From Beijerinckiaceae bacterium (lineage in GTDB: Bacteria; Pseudomonadota; Alphaproteobacteria; Rhizobiales; Beijerinckiaceae), in the NCBI GenBank assembly GCA_947475995.1, contig CANJNI010000015.1:1-64000 (forward strand): a DNA stretch of 64,000 nt, in the 5' to 3' direction. Every line of letters begins with the position of its first letter. Position 1 is the stretch's first letter. A model generated the notes under the pieces. It was not told where the DNA came from, searched no databases, and saw only the letters and a list, made by a program, of their open reading frames with translations. The position numbers and the translations under genes were made by a program. Of the stretch, positions 54,116-62,382 are shown piece after piece.

Positions 54116-54634
54116 CTAGGCTCGCAGGGCCGTGAGCATCACTTCGATGTAGTCGATCCCGTGCGCCACCACCAGCATCCGCGAATGCGGGCGCAGGTGG
54201 CCCAGCGAAATGTCGATGTCCTTGTCGCTCGTGTCATCCTGCGGGATCACGAGGCCGAGCAGCGACTTGTGGAACATCGCGCAGGCGTCGGCGATCACCG
54301 AGACGGCGCGCGCATCCTCGCCCGCCGCCGTGATGACGACCACGAAATCCGATTTCTCGACTTCCGCCACAAGATTGAGCGCACGACCGGCCAGATCGTT
54401 CAGCCAGGCCTGCATGGCTTGCGACTGGCCCTCGGCGGGCTGCTTGTCGGTCGAAAAGGACAGCGACGTGAAGAAATGCGCGCCACGCCATTGTTCGTGC
54501 GAGATCTGGTCGACAATGGCGGCGCTCGCCTTGTCGAGGGCGATGACCGCAATGGAGCGCGGCTTCGAGTTGGGATCCTTGATGCGGAACGTCAGCTCGT
54601 GGGCCGACGCCATACGTTCGGATTCACTCAGCAT
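54116..54634 (-). CDS. Conserved unknown protein, Rossmann-like
   Basis: A 172-residue soluble protein: a beta-strand rich start (SIAVIALDKASAAIVDQI), RGAHFFTSLSFSTD, then SDFVVVITAAGEDARAVSVIA and a C-terminal RMLVVAHGIDYIEVML. The alternating hydrophobic strands and the ITAAGEDA loop suggest a nucleotide-type or tubulin/FtsZ-type Rossmann fold. I do not recognise the family. It is on the same strand as the Rieske oxygenase at 54731, 96 bases downstream of it, so it may be part of the aromatic cluster. Confidence 0.65.
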   Translation of the reverse strand: MLSESERMASAHELTFRIKDPNSKPRSIAVIALDKASAAIVDQISHEQWRGAHFFTSLSFSTDKQPAEGQSQAMQAWLNDLAGRALNLVAEVEKSDFVVVITAAGEDARAVSVIADACAMFHKSLLGLVIPQDDTSDKDIDISLGHLRPHSRMLVVAHGIDYIEVMLTALRA

Positions 54635-54730
54635 GCCTCACTCCATCCCGTGCTTGTTGAAACAGGTTCCGGCGAAAATCGCACGGCGCGCGCCGCCGGA
54701 ACTTGTTCCAGATCAGTTTCGGGCTGCGGC

Positions 54731-56020
54731 TCAGACCGAGGTCTGCCGCACGCCCTTCTTGGCGATGAGCGCTTCCTTCGCGCCATCCTTGTACTGAACG
54801 TCGCGCTTCAGCAGCAGGGCCGCCTGACGAACCTTCTGGTGCTCAACGTCGACGCCCGGGGGGGTGGTTCCCTTTTCGGCCAGTGCTTTTGCAGCGCGCA
54901 ACAGGCGGTGACGCGCCATGATGATGCCGTTGTCGGTTCCGACGAGGTTTTCCTTCGTGCGGTCGCAGATGGGCCCCATGCTTTCCTGCAAGGAGGCGTC
55001 CTGCATGCCGATGCCCTCGATGCCGCTGAAGGTCTTGCCGGCCTTCTGGGCGGCGCGATCCATCAGGTAATCGTTGGTCTTGTTGGCCAGCGGGATGTAG
55101 GTGCCCGGCACATACTTGACGTGAACGCCCTTGCCGTCGCGCATGGCGGCGACTTCGGAATCCGTCAGCGCACGGGTGGGGTGATAGTCATAGGACCAGG
55201 CCCAGCAATTGTGATCGTCGATCGGCACCCAGAAATGCCCGTGCAGCGGATGGTCGCCGCGCGGCGGAACCCCCGTGTAGCAGGGCATGACCCACGGGGT
55301 GATGCGCCAGTAATACTGGTCGTCCTCGGCGTTGCGGCGAGCGCCGATCAGCAGGCCGCCGGACGATTCGACGACTTCGAACACCGGCTTCATGTCGCCC
55401 AGATTGTACTTGTTGCCGGCTGCGCCCTTGAACAGCGGATCGTTGTTCAGGTCGCCGCGATGCAGGAAAGAGACGTGGCTGGAATCGATGCCGCCTTCCA
55501 TCGCCTGCAGCCAATTGCATTCCTGCAAGCGCTTTGACGAGAAGGTCTGGTTCAGCGGAACCGAACAGAATTCAAATTCGGGCGCCGGGGGCTGCTTTTC
55601 GGGATCGCCCATATAGGTCCAGATCACGCCGCCCTTTTCGATCAGCGGATAGGACTTGAGCTTGATCTTCTTGGCATAGCCGCTCTCGGCGGGCTCGGAC
55701 GGAACGTCCACGCACTGGCCGGTCACGTCGAACTTCCAGCCGTGATAGGGGCAGCGCAGCCCGCATTCCTCGTTACGGCCGAACCACAGCGAGGGGCCGC
55801 GATGGGCGCAGAACTCGTCGATGAGGCCGAGACGGCCTTCGGTGTCACGGAACGCAATCAGGCGCTCGGACAGGATCTTGACCCGCACCGGCGGGCAATC
55901 CGGCTCCGGCAGTTCCTCGGACAGGAGAACCGGCATCCAGTAGCAACGGAACAGGTTCCCCATCGGGGTGCCGGGTCCGGTCTGGGTGAGATAGTCGTTC
56001 TGTTCCTTCTTGAGCATCAT
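54731..56020 (-). CDS. Rieske non-heme iron oxygenase, alpha subunit (phthalate 4,5-dioxygenase-like)
   Basis: A 429-residue oxygenase. The Rieske ligands are DEFCAHRGPSLWFGRN and LRCPYHGWKFD; the mononuclear iron site is MEGGIDSSHVSFLHRGD. It starts TQTGPGTPMGNLFRCYW, close to the oxygenase at 18011, so the two are paralogues. ATG 56020 has GGGAG upstream. It diverges from a ferredoxin gene across 192 bases holding a palindrome. The local set of IclR regulator, ferredoxin, reductase and phthalate-pathway decarboxylase-like protein supports a phthalate-type aromatic acid as substrate; this is inferred. Confidence 0.92.
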   Translation of the reverse strand: MMLKKEQNDYLTQTGPGTPMGNLFRCYWMPVLLSEELPEPDCPPVRVKILSERLIAFRDTEGRLGLIDEFCAHRGPSLWFGRNEECGLRCPYHGWKFDVTGQCVDVPSEPAESGYAKKIKLKSYPLIEKGGVIWTYMGDPEKQPPAPEFEFCSVPLNQTFSSKRLQECNWLQAMEGGIDSSHVSFLHRGDLNNDPLFKGAAGNKYNLGDMKPVFEVVESSGGLLIGARRNAEDDQYYWRITPWVMPCYTGVPPRGDHPLHGHFWVPIDDHNCWAWSYDYHPTRALTDSEVAAMRDGKGVHVKYVPGTYIPLANKTNDYLMDRAAQKAGKTFSGIEGIGMQDASLQESMGPICDRTKENLVGTDNGIIMARHRLLRAAKALAEKGTTPPGVDVEHQKVRQAALLLKRDVQYKDGAKEALIAKKGVRQTSV

Positions 56021-56126
56021 GAACTCCCAATGGCGGTCCCGTGACGGCTCGTCGCAGTCGGGACTTTCGCCGATTTCCCCATCCGGCGTTGACCGTGACG
56101 GGCTCAATTGCTATCTAGCCGGCCAA

Positions 56127-56143
56127 GTTCCTGCATGCGGAAC
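56127..56143. promoter_or_regulatory. Palindrome in the divergent Rieske oxygenase/ferredoxin promoter
   Basis: GTTCC-N7-GGAAC is a perfect inverted repeat, followed 3 bases later by another GTTCC (56147-56151). A TATAGT at 56171-56176 could be the -10 of the ferredoxin promoter. GGAAC/GTTCC-type half-sites resemble those of some IclR-family regulators, and an IclR gene lies in the same operon. The link is inferred. Confidence 0.5.
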
Positions 56144-56212
56144 GCTGTTCCTCATCCGGCGCGGGACTGTTATAGTTGGAAATCGAGGGACGTCAACGAG
56201 GAGTGGGGCTGA

Positions 56213-56524
56213 ATGAGCGGCCAGAAGATCGAACTGTGCAAGACCACCGAAGTGGATGAGGGCACAGCCATCAAGGTCGAAAAGGGCGATCTTTCGCTGG
56301 CGGTGTTCAACCTGAACGGCGCGTTCTACGTCATGGACGACCTGTGCAGCCACGGCCCCGGCTCGTTGTCGGAGGGGCCGATTCACGGCGACGTGGTGGA
56401 ATGCGACTTCCACAACGGCTCGTTCAACATCACGACCGGCGAAGTCGTTGATCCGCCCTGCATGATCCCCCAGCGGGTCTATCAGGTGACCATCGAGGGC
56501 GACGCAGTCTTCATCACGGTCTGA
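56213..56524 (+). CDS. Rieske-type [2Fe-2S] ferredoxin
   Basis: A 103-residue small Rieske protein that feeds electrons to ring-hydroxylating oxygenases. Cluster ligands are in DDLCSHGPGSLSEG (C-x-H) and VECDFHNGSFNI (C-x2-H). GAGGAGTGGGG precedes the ATG. It starts the plus-strand operon ferredoxin, IclR regulator, reductase, decarboxylase-like protein. Confidence 0.94.
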   Translation: MSGQKIELCKTTEVDEGTAIKVEKGDLSLAVFNLNGAFYVMDDLCSHGPGSLSEGPIHGDVVECDFHNGSFNITTGEVVDPPCMIPQRVYQVTIEGDAVFITV

Positions 56525-56530
56525 GGCAAC

Positions 56531-57382
56531 ATGGAAACGGGCGCGCGCGAGAAGACTGTGCGGACCGGGACGGCTGACGCCGCTCCCGCGACCGCTCCGC
56601 GCAAGCGCCCCGCGCCGACCCGCCTTTCATCCGTCGCCATGGCGGTGAAACTGCTCAAGACCTTCTCAGAAGGCGAGGTGGAGATTGGCGTAACGTCGCT
56701 GGCCAAGCGCCTCGGCGTCGCCAAAAGCACCGTGTACCGGCTGGCCTCGACTCTCGTCTCGGAAGGCATGCTCGAACAGAATCGCGACAACGAAAAGTAT
56801 CGTCTCGGCATCGCGCTGTTCGGCCTCGGCGCTCTGGTGCGCCAGCGGATGAATGTCTCGACCGAGGCCCGGCAGGTCATGTTCGACCTGCGCGAGGCCA
56901 CCGGCGAAACCGTGCATCTGGCGATCCTCGACGGTTCGCAGATCATGTATGTGCTGAACCTGGAGAGCAACCACGCGATCCGCATGAGAGCGGATCTGGG
57001 CTCTCGCAAGCCGGCCTTCTGCACTTCGGAAGGCCGCGCGATTCTGGCCTTCCAGACGCCCGAAATCGTCGATCGCGCGTTCGCGCAGGGGTTCCAGCCC
57101 CGCACGCTCAAGACCATCACGCAGCCGCAGAAAATCCGCGATGCGCTCGAACAGGTGCGCCGCGACGGCTATGCGCGCGAGGACGAGCAATGCGAACTCG
57201 GCATGCGGTCCATTGCGGCCCCGATCCGGAACGACACGGGCCGCGTCGTCGCTGCCGTCGGCGTCGCCGGCCCCCTCCAGCGCATCACGGAGGATTTGCT
57301 GGCGTCCTATGCGCCGCAGGTGATGAATGCGGCCAGCATCATTTCCGCACGGCTTGGCTACAAGTCCGTCGCCAATCTTTGA
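56531..57382 (+). CDS. IclR-family transcriptional regulator
   Basis: A 283-residue regulator. A flexible Pro/Arg/Ala-rich N-terminus (residues 1-35) leads to the winged helix (SVAMAVKLLKTFSEGEVEIG, SLAKRLGVAKSTVYRLASTL) and the ligand-binding domain (GETVHLAILDGSQIMYVLN, PAFCTSEGRAILAF, DEQCELGMRSIAAPI). IclR regulators of this class often activate aromatic acid degradation genes. It starts 6 bases after the ferredoxin gene. Confidence 0.94.
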   Translation: METGAREKTVRTGTADAAPATAPRKRPAPTRLSSVAMAVKLLKTFSEGEVEIGVTSLAKRLGVAKSTVYRLASTLVSEGMLEQNRDNEKYRLGIALFGLGALVRQRMNVSTEARQVMFDLREATGETVHLAILDGSQIMYVLNLESNHAIRMRADLGSRKPAFCTSEGRAILAFQTPEIVDRAFAQGFQPRTLKTITQPQKIRDALEQVRRDGYAREDEQCELGMRSIAAPIRNDTGRVVAAVGVAGPLQRITEDLLASYAPQVMNAASIISARLGYKSVANL

Positions 57383-57424
57383 ACGTATGATGCGGCAGGA
57401 ATTTTTCTCTAACAGAAGCGACCC

Positions 57425-58432
57425 ATGCCCCAGATATTGATCCCCGCAACCCAGACCGCCTTCGACTGCCCCCCGGACGACACCATCATGCGCGCCGCCG
57501 TCCGCCACGGCCTTGGCTTTCCGTATGAGTGCAATGTCGGCTCCTGCGGCAATTGCAAGTTCGAACTGCTGGAAGGCGAGATCGAACATCTGCGCAAGGA
57601 TGCGCCGGGCTGGACCGAACGCGACCTGCAACGCAAGCGCTATCTGGGTTGCCAGGCAAAGCCGCTGACCGATTGCAAGATCAAGCTGAACCTGCGCGAT
57701 CATTACAAGAGCCATTTCGTTCCGGCGAAGACGACCGGTACGCTGAGCGCGATCGAGGACATCACGCACGACATTCGAGAGTTCCGGTTCACGCTGGCCG
57801 CCCCCAAGCCTTTCCTGCCCGGCCAGTATGGACTGATCCTGCCGACGGACGTGCATGGCGCGCGCGCTTACTCGATGAGCAACGTCACCGCAGACGGCGC
57901 GGAATGGCATTTCCAGATTCGTCGCGTGCCCAATGGGGCCTGCACGGGCGCGCTGTTCGAGCGGCTCAGCGTCGGTCAAACCGTCGAACTCGACGGACCC
58001 TACGGCATGGCCTATCTGCGCGAGGACGCGCCGCGCGATATCGTGCTGCTGGGCGGCGGCTCGGGCCTCTCGCCCATGGTGTCGCTGGTCCGCGCCGCCA
58101 TCGCGAGCGAGAAGCTGGCGGATCGGCAAATTCATTTCTTCTACGGCGGCCGCACGCCGCGCGACCTGTTTCGGGAAACGCTGCTGAGCGTGCTTCCCGG
58201 CTACGGATCGCGCCTGCACTATCATCCGGCCATTTCCATGCCGGAAGAAAACGGCGGCTGGACAGGCAAGGTCGGCTTCGTTCACGACATCGCGAAGGCC
58301 ACGCTGGGCGAGAAACTGCGCGAATGTGAAATCTATTTCGCCGGTCCGCCCCTGATGGCGGAAGCTGTGATGAAGACCGTGGTGGAGATGAAAATCCCGC
58401 CCGCGCAGGTGCATTTCGACCAGTTCTTCTGA
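57425..58432 (+). CDS. Oxygenase ferredoxin-NAD reductase (plant-type 2Fe-2S, FAD, NAD domains)
   Basis: A 335-residue electron-transfer protein of the BenC/CntB-like architecture. Residues 1-95 are a plant-type ferredoxin with cysteines in YECNVGSCGNCKFELL and YLGCQAKPL. The FAD domain has the RAYSMSN motif near residue 150 and the NAD domain has VLLGGGSGLSPMVSLVRA and FFYGGRTPRDLF. Electrons run from NADH to the Rieske ferredoxin at 56213 and then to the oxygenase. It is 42 bases after the IclR gene. Confidence 0.94.
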   Translation: MPQILIPATQTAFDCPPDDTIMRAAVRHGLGFPYECNVGSCGNCKFELLEGEIEHLRKDAPGWTERDLQRKRYLGCQAKPLTDCKIKLNLRDHYKSHFVPAKTTGTLSAIEDITHDIREFRFTLAAPKPFLPGQYGLILPTDVHGARAYSMSNVTADGAEWHFQIRRVPNGACTGALFERLSVGQTVELDGPYGMAYLREDAPRDIVLLGGGSGLSPMVSLVRAAIASEKLADRQIHFFYGGRTPRDLFRETLLSVLPGYGSRLHYHPAISMPEENGGWTGKVGFVHDIAKATLGEKLRECEIYFAGPPLMAEAVMKTVVEMKIPPAQVHFDQFF

Positions 58433-58465
58433 TACGAGACGAAACGCAAATCCGGGGGAGCCCTA

Positions 58466-59452
58466 ATGTCGAAGCTGAAACTGACGCTGGCGTGCTGGAA
58501 CTACGACCGCACGCGCGCCCTGCAGGACGGCAGCGTCCAGCCCGACGGGATCGACCTCAACTATCTCGACCTGCCGGTGGAAGAGACCTTCTTCCGGCAG
58601 GTGCGGCATCGCGAATTCGACGTCGCCGAAATGTCGCTGTCATCCTACTCTGTGTCGCTGTTCCGCGACCCGAAGCCCTTCATCGCCATTCCGGTGTTTC
58701 CCTCGCGCTTCTTCCGCCATTCGTGCATCTATCTTAGCGCGAAATCGAACATCCGCGAGCCGAAGGATCTGATCGGCAAGAAGATCGGCGTTCCCGAATA
58801 TCAGATGACCGCGCCGGTATGGATCAGGGGCATATTGTCGGACCATTACGGCGTGCCGGTCGACAGCGTGAGTTACTGGACGGGCGGTGAGGAAGAGCCG
58901 GGCCGTCCCGAAAAGCAGAAGCTCGATCTGCCGCTGAACATCAAGGTCGACTCGATCCCGCAGGACAAGACGCTTTCGCAGATGCTCCGCGACGGCGAGG
59001 TGGACGCCTTCTACACGGCTCGCAAGCCGTCGAGCTATGACGGCAAGAGCGTGACGCGCCTGTTCCCGAATTTCGTCGACGTTGAAAAGGAATATTACAA
59101 GAAGACCGGCATGTTCCCGATCATGCACACGGTGGCGATCCGCCGCGAAGTCTATGAGGCGAACCGCTGGATCGCGCAGTCGCTGTTCAAGGCGTTTCAG
59201 GAAGCCCAGCGCCGCACCTACCACGACGTGATGGAAACGGCTGCGCTGAAAGGCATGTTGCCGTGGTTCAACGCCCATGCGGAAGAAGCCGTGGACCTGA
59301 TGGGCAAGGATTACTGGGCTTACGGATACGAGCCCAACATCAAGACGCTTGAAACATTCCTGCGCTATCACCACGAGCAGGGACTGTCGAAGCGCCTTCT
59401 GAGGCCGGAGGAATTGTTCGCCCCGGAGACGCTTGAAGCGTTCAAGATCTAG
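58466..59452 (+). CDS. 4,5-dihydroxyphthalate decarboxylase-like protein (periplasmic-binding-protein fold)
   Basis: A 328-residue protein without a signal peptide, resembling Pht5/4,5-dihydroxyphthalate decarboxylase, a cytoplasmic enzyme with a type II solute-binding fold. Landmarks: LTLACWNYDRTRALQDGSV, FRQVRHREFDVAEMSLSSY, PVFPSRFFRHSCIYLS and KKIGVPEYQMTAPVWIRG. GGGGGAG precedes the ATG. Its place beside a phthalate-type Rieske system agrees with removal of a carboxyl group after ring dihydroxylation; a binding role is the alternative. Confidence 0.85.
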   Translation: MSKLKLTLACWNYDRTRALQDGSVQPDGIDLNYLDLPVEETFFRQVRHREFDVAEMSLSSYSVSLFRDPKPFIAIPVFPSRFFRHSCIYLSAKSNIREPKDLIGKKIGVPEYQMTAPVWIRGILSDHYGVPVDSVSYWTGGEEEPGRPEKQKLDLPLNIKVDSIPQDKTLSQMLRDGEVDAFYTARKPSSYDGKSVTRLFPNFVDVEKEYYKKTGMFPIMHTVAIRREVYEANRWIAQSLFKAFQEAQRRTYHDVMETAALKGMLPWFNAHAEEAVDLMGKDYWAYGYEPNIKTLETFLRYHHEQGLSKRLLRPEELFAPETLEAFKI

Positions 59453-59567
59453 CGTCCTGTCAGCTTAGCCCCTCGCCACGATCACAGGGTCCGGCAATTC
59501 GAGTGTTGTCGGAATCTGCATGAGCGCCTAACGTCGAATCGTCACATTCGGCGACTAGGCGGAAGCC

Positions 59568-60452
59568 ATGACCGACGCTCCCAAAACAAACAGCGATCTT
59601 CACGAGCCGGCTGAACAGCCCGATCCGGCCCTGCCGGATGACGGCGATACGCTGGTCGAGCCGGACGTGCCGGATTCAGAGCCGGTCGAAGACCTGACGA
59701 CGACGCAACCCAAGACGTCGAAAAAGCGGCCTTCATCCATCAGCGGACGCAAGTTCAGGAAGCGCGAACTGGTGCGCATCGACCATCTGCGCCCCAGTCT
59801 GGCCGAACGCATCCGGGCCGATTTTCCCGAACTGCCTCCCGACGCACGCATCAGCCGCAACGAACTGGCGCGCTACCGCATGTTGTACGTGGAAGAACTG
59901 CTCCAGCAGGAGCACGGCGAATTCACCGAGCTTGATCGTCAGGTGGTGGAAAGCATCGCCCGGCAGGATACGATTTCCGAAAACAGCGAAGACGAGTTCG
60001 CCGAACAGCGGACAATCGGCGAGAAACTGTCCGATCATCTGTCGAGTTTCGGCGGCAGCTGGGCCTTCCTGATATCCTTCGCGGTCGTTCTGGCGATCTG
60101 GATGGCCATCAACGTGTGGCAGGGCCAGTCGAACGCCTTCGACCCCTACCTGTTCATTCTGCTCAATCTGGTCCTGTCCTGCATCGCAGCCGTGCAGGCG
60201 CCGATCATCATGATGAGCCAGAAAAGGCAGGAGGTGAAGGATCGTCTGCGGGCCTTCAACGATTACCGGGTGAACCTGAAGGCCGAACTGGAGATCCAGC
60301 ACCTGCACGAAAAGATGGATTATCTGATCTCCCGCCAATGGCAGCGGCTGGCGGAAATCCAGCAGATGCAGCTCGAAATCATGCAGGAGGAGCGCATCGC
60401 CCGAAAATCCTCGCGGGTGAAGCAGACGCCCGTTGAAACACTCGATGACTGA
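59568..60452 (+). CDS. DUF1003 membrane protein
   Basis: A 294-residue protein. A disordered acidic/Pro-rich N-terminus (residues 1-60) precedes a soluble region (RIDHLRPSLAERIRADFPEL) and two C-terminal membrane helices: GGSWAFLISFAVVLAIWMAI and FILLNLVLSCIAAVQAPI followed by MMSQKRQEVKDR, the diagnostic DUF1003 segment. It ends in a coiled coil (EIQHLHEKMDYLISRQ). Function unknown. Confidence 0.88.
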   Translation: MTDAPKTNSDLHEPAEQPDPALPDDGDTLVEPDVPDSEPVEDLTTTQPKTSKKRPSSISGRKFRKRELVRIDHLRPSLAERIRADFPELPPDARISRNELARYRMLYVEELLQQEHGEFTELDRQVVESIARQDTISENSEDEFAEQRTIGEKLSDHLSSFGGSWAFLISFAVVLAIWMAINVWQGQSNAFDPYLFILLNLVLSCIAAVQAPIIMMSQKRQEVKDRLRAFNDYRVNLKAELEIQHLHEKMDYLISRQWQRLAEIQQMQLEIMQEERIARKSSRVKQTPVETLDD

Positions 60453-60515
60453 CGTGGTTGCACACGAGGTCCCCCCTCGCTAGACCGGACAGATGACCCC
60501 CGAAGGTTGTTGCGC

Positions 60516-61355
60516 GTGACAAAAGCCCTGGATGATGCAGCCCTGCTGGCCGCCATGACGCGCATCACGCTTGAGGCGGGACGCATCGCAGCGAGCTATT
60601 TCCGGTCTGGCGCGACCACAAGCGCAGCCGTCGAATCCAAGTTCGGCGGATCGCCTGTGACCGAGGCGGATTTCGCGGTCGATCGTTTCCTGCGTCCGGC
60701 TCTCTCGGCCCTCGCCCCGGAGGCGGGCTGGCTGTCCGAGGAAACCACCGATACGGACGAGCGCCTGTCGCGCGAGCGCCTTTTCATCGTCGACCCCATC
60801 GACGGCACCCGCGCCTTCATCAAGGGCGATCCGCGCTGGGCCGTTTCTGTGGCGCTGGTCGAGTCGGGACGCCCGCGCGCCGCAGTCCTGCACCTCCCCG
60901 CCCTCGACGAGACCTACGCGGCCGTTTCGGGCGGCGGCGCGACCCTCAACGGGGCCGTCATCCGGGCCTCTGCCCGTGAAACGTTGGCAGGCGGCAGGGT
61001 CGCCGGCCCCCCGAAGGCGCTCGAAGGGCTGAAACAGGCCGGGCTCTCCTTCGAGGCGATGCCGCGCGTGCCGTCGCTCGCCTACCGGCTGGCGCTGGTC
61101 GCGGACGCCCGCCTCGACGCCAGCCTTGCCTCGACGGATTCGCACGATTGGGATATAGCGGCGGCAGATTTGCTGCTTCATGAGGCAGGCGCGCGGCTCT
61201 CCACCCTCGACGGACGCCCGCCCCGCTATAATGCGGCGCTTCCGCGCCACGGGGTGCTGACCGCAGCGCCTCAGCAATTGGGCGAGGAACTCATCCGCGC
61301 CTTGTTGCAGAGCAGCAATAATGCGAAAGCTTCGCACGGGAAACCGTCCGGCTGA
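60516..61355 (+). CDS. Inositol-monophosphatase-family phosphatase (CysQ-like)
   Basis: A 279-residue Mg2+-dependent phosphatase. The metal-binding motifs are DPIDGTRAFIKGDPRW, the preceding GWLSEETTD and the late SHDWDIAAADLLLHEAGA. The CysQ-like pattern suggests 3'(2'),5'-bisphosphate nucleotidase. The GTG start at 60516 has GAAGG well spaced; TTG 60507 is an alternative. It heads the DUF4170-DUF374-waaA-lpxK block, a layout widespread in Hyphomicrobiales. Confidence 0.88.
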   Translation: MTKALDDAALLAAMTRITLEAGRIAASYFRSGATTSAAVESKFGGSPVTEADFAVDRFLRPALSALAPEAGWLSEETTDTDERLSRERLFIVDPIDGTRAFIKGDPRWAVSVALVESGRPRAAVLHLPALDETYAAVSGGGATLNGAVIRASARETLAGGRVAGPPKALEGLKQAGLSFEAMPRVPSLAYRLALVADARLDASLASTDSHDWDIAAADLLLHEAGARLSTLDGRPPRYNAALPRHGVLTAAPQQLGEELIRALLQSSNNAKASHGKPSG

Positions 61356-61397
61356 TTTGGCCGGCTCCGGTTCAGGACCCGTATCAGGCAGGTTCAT

Positions 61398-61634
61398 ATG
61401 AGCGACAAGCACCCGCGCAAGAACAGTCAGTTGCTGCACATCGTCTTTGGCGGCGAACTGGAAAGCATCGACAGCACCGAATTCAGGGACCCGTCCAACC
61501 TCGACGTGGTCGGCATCTACCCGAACTACGCCAAGGCTCACGCGGCCTGGCAGGCCAAGGCGCAAGCGACGGTGGACAACGCCCTGATGCGTTATTTCAT
61601 CGTGCACCTGCACCGCTTCCTCGATCCGGCGTAA
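61398..61634 (+). CDS. DUF4170 protein
   Basis: A 78-residue soluble protein matching DUF4170: LLHIVFGGELESIDSTEF, VVGIYPNYAKAHAAWQAKAQ and AMRYFIVHLHRF-like end (LMRYFIVHLHRFLDP). Function unknown. It lies 42 bases after the phosphatase gene and before the lipid A genes, a linkage conserved in this order of bacteria. Confidence 0.9.
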   Translation: MSDKHPRKNSQLLHIVFGGELESIDSTEFRDPSNLDVVGIYPNYAKAHAAWQAKAQATVDNALMRYFIVHLHRFLDPA

Positions 61635-61665
61635 GCTTTCGCGTCGCCGGCCGGAACGATCCCGC

Positions 61666-62382
61666 ATGCTGAAGAAGATCGGTCGATCCAGATTCGTGCG
61701 GGGCGTCATCGCCAGGCTGGCGACGTCCTATTTCCGCATTGTTCGCTCGACATCCGATTTCATTTATGAGCCCGCCGATTTCGAGGCGCGGGTCGCGCCT
61801 GATATGCCGGTGATCGCCGCCATGTGGCATGGCCAGCATCTGATGATCCATTACGCCTGGCCGAAGGGCGCGAAGGTCTGCGCGCTCATTTCGCGACATG
61901 GAGATGGCGAGATCAACGCCATGGTGCTGGAGCGCCTCGGGGTGACGCCTATTCGCGGCTCGGGCGGGTCTCGCGACAAGATGCGCAAGCGCGGCGGGGC
62001 AATGGCGTTGCGCGAAATGCTGCGTGCGCTGGCCGGCGGCTCCACCATGGTGCTCACTGCCGACGTGCCGAAAGTGTCCCGCATCGCCGGACCCGGCATT
62101 GTGGCGCTGGCGCGCACGTCGGGCCGTCCGATCTATCCGGTCGCCGTGGTGGCGAGCCGCCGCATCGACTTCAATTCATGGGATCGGGCCAGCGTCGGAC
62201 TGCCGTTCAGCAAGGGCGCCATCGTGATCGGCGAAGCCATCAGGGTCGCGCCCGATGCGGATGCGGATGAATGCGAGCGCGCGCGCCTTGCAGTTCAGAA
62301 CGGCCTCGATGACGTGCACCGCCGCGCCTATGCGCTGGTCGGCTCGCGCGACCCGGGCGCGCGCGAGACAGCCGCCGCATGA
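61666..62382 (+). CDS. DUF374 lysophospholipid-acyltransferase-like protein
   Basis: A 238-residue protein of DUF374, related to LPLAT acyltransferases. Core stretches are VIAAMWHGQHLMIHYAWPKG, ALISRHGDGEINAMVLERLG, RGSGGSRDKMRKRGGAMALRE and SIVALARTSGRPIYPVAVVA-like (GIVALARTSGRPIYPVAVVA). The MWHGQ and SRHGDGE motifs take the place of the HX4D acyltransferase box. It overlaps waaA as ATGA and is thus likely an envelope lipid enzyme. Confidence 0.88.
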   Translation: MLKKIGRSRFVRGVIARLATSYFRIVRSTSDFIYEPADFEARVAPDMPVIAAMWHGQHLMIHYAWPKGAKVCALISRHGDGEINAMVLERLGVTPIRGSGGSRDKMRKRGGAMALREMLRALAGGSTMVLTADVPKVSRIAGPGIVALARTSGRPIYPVAVVASRRIDFNSWDRASVGLPFSKGAIVIGEAIRVAPDADADECERARLAVQNGLDDVHRRAYALVGSRDPGARETAAA

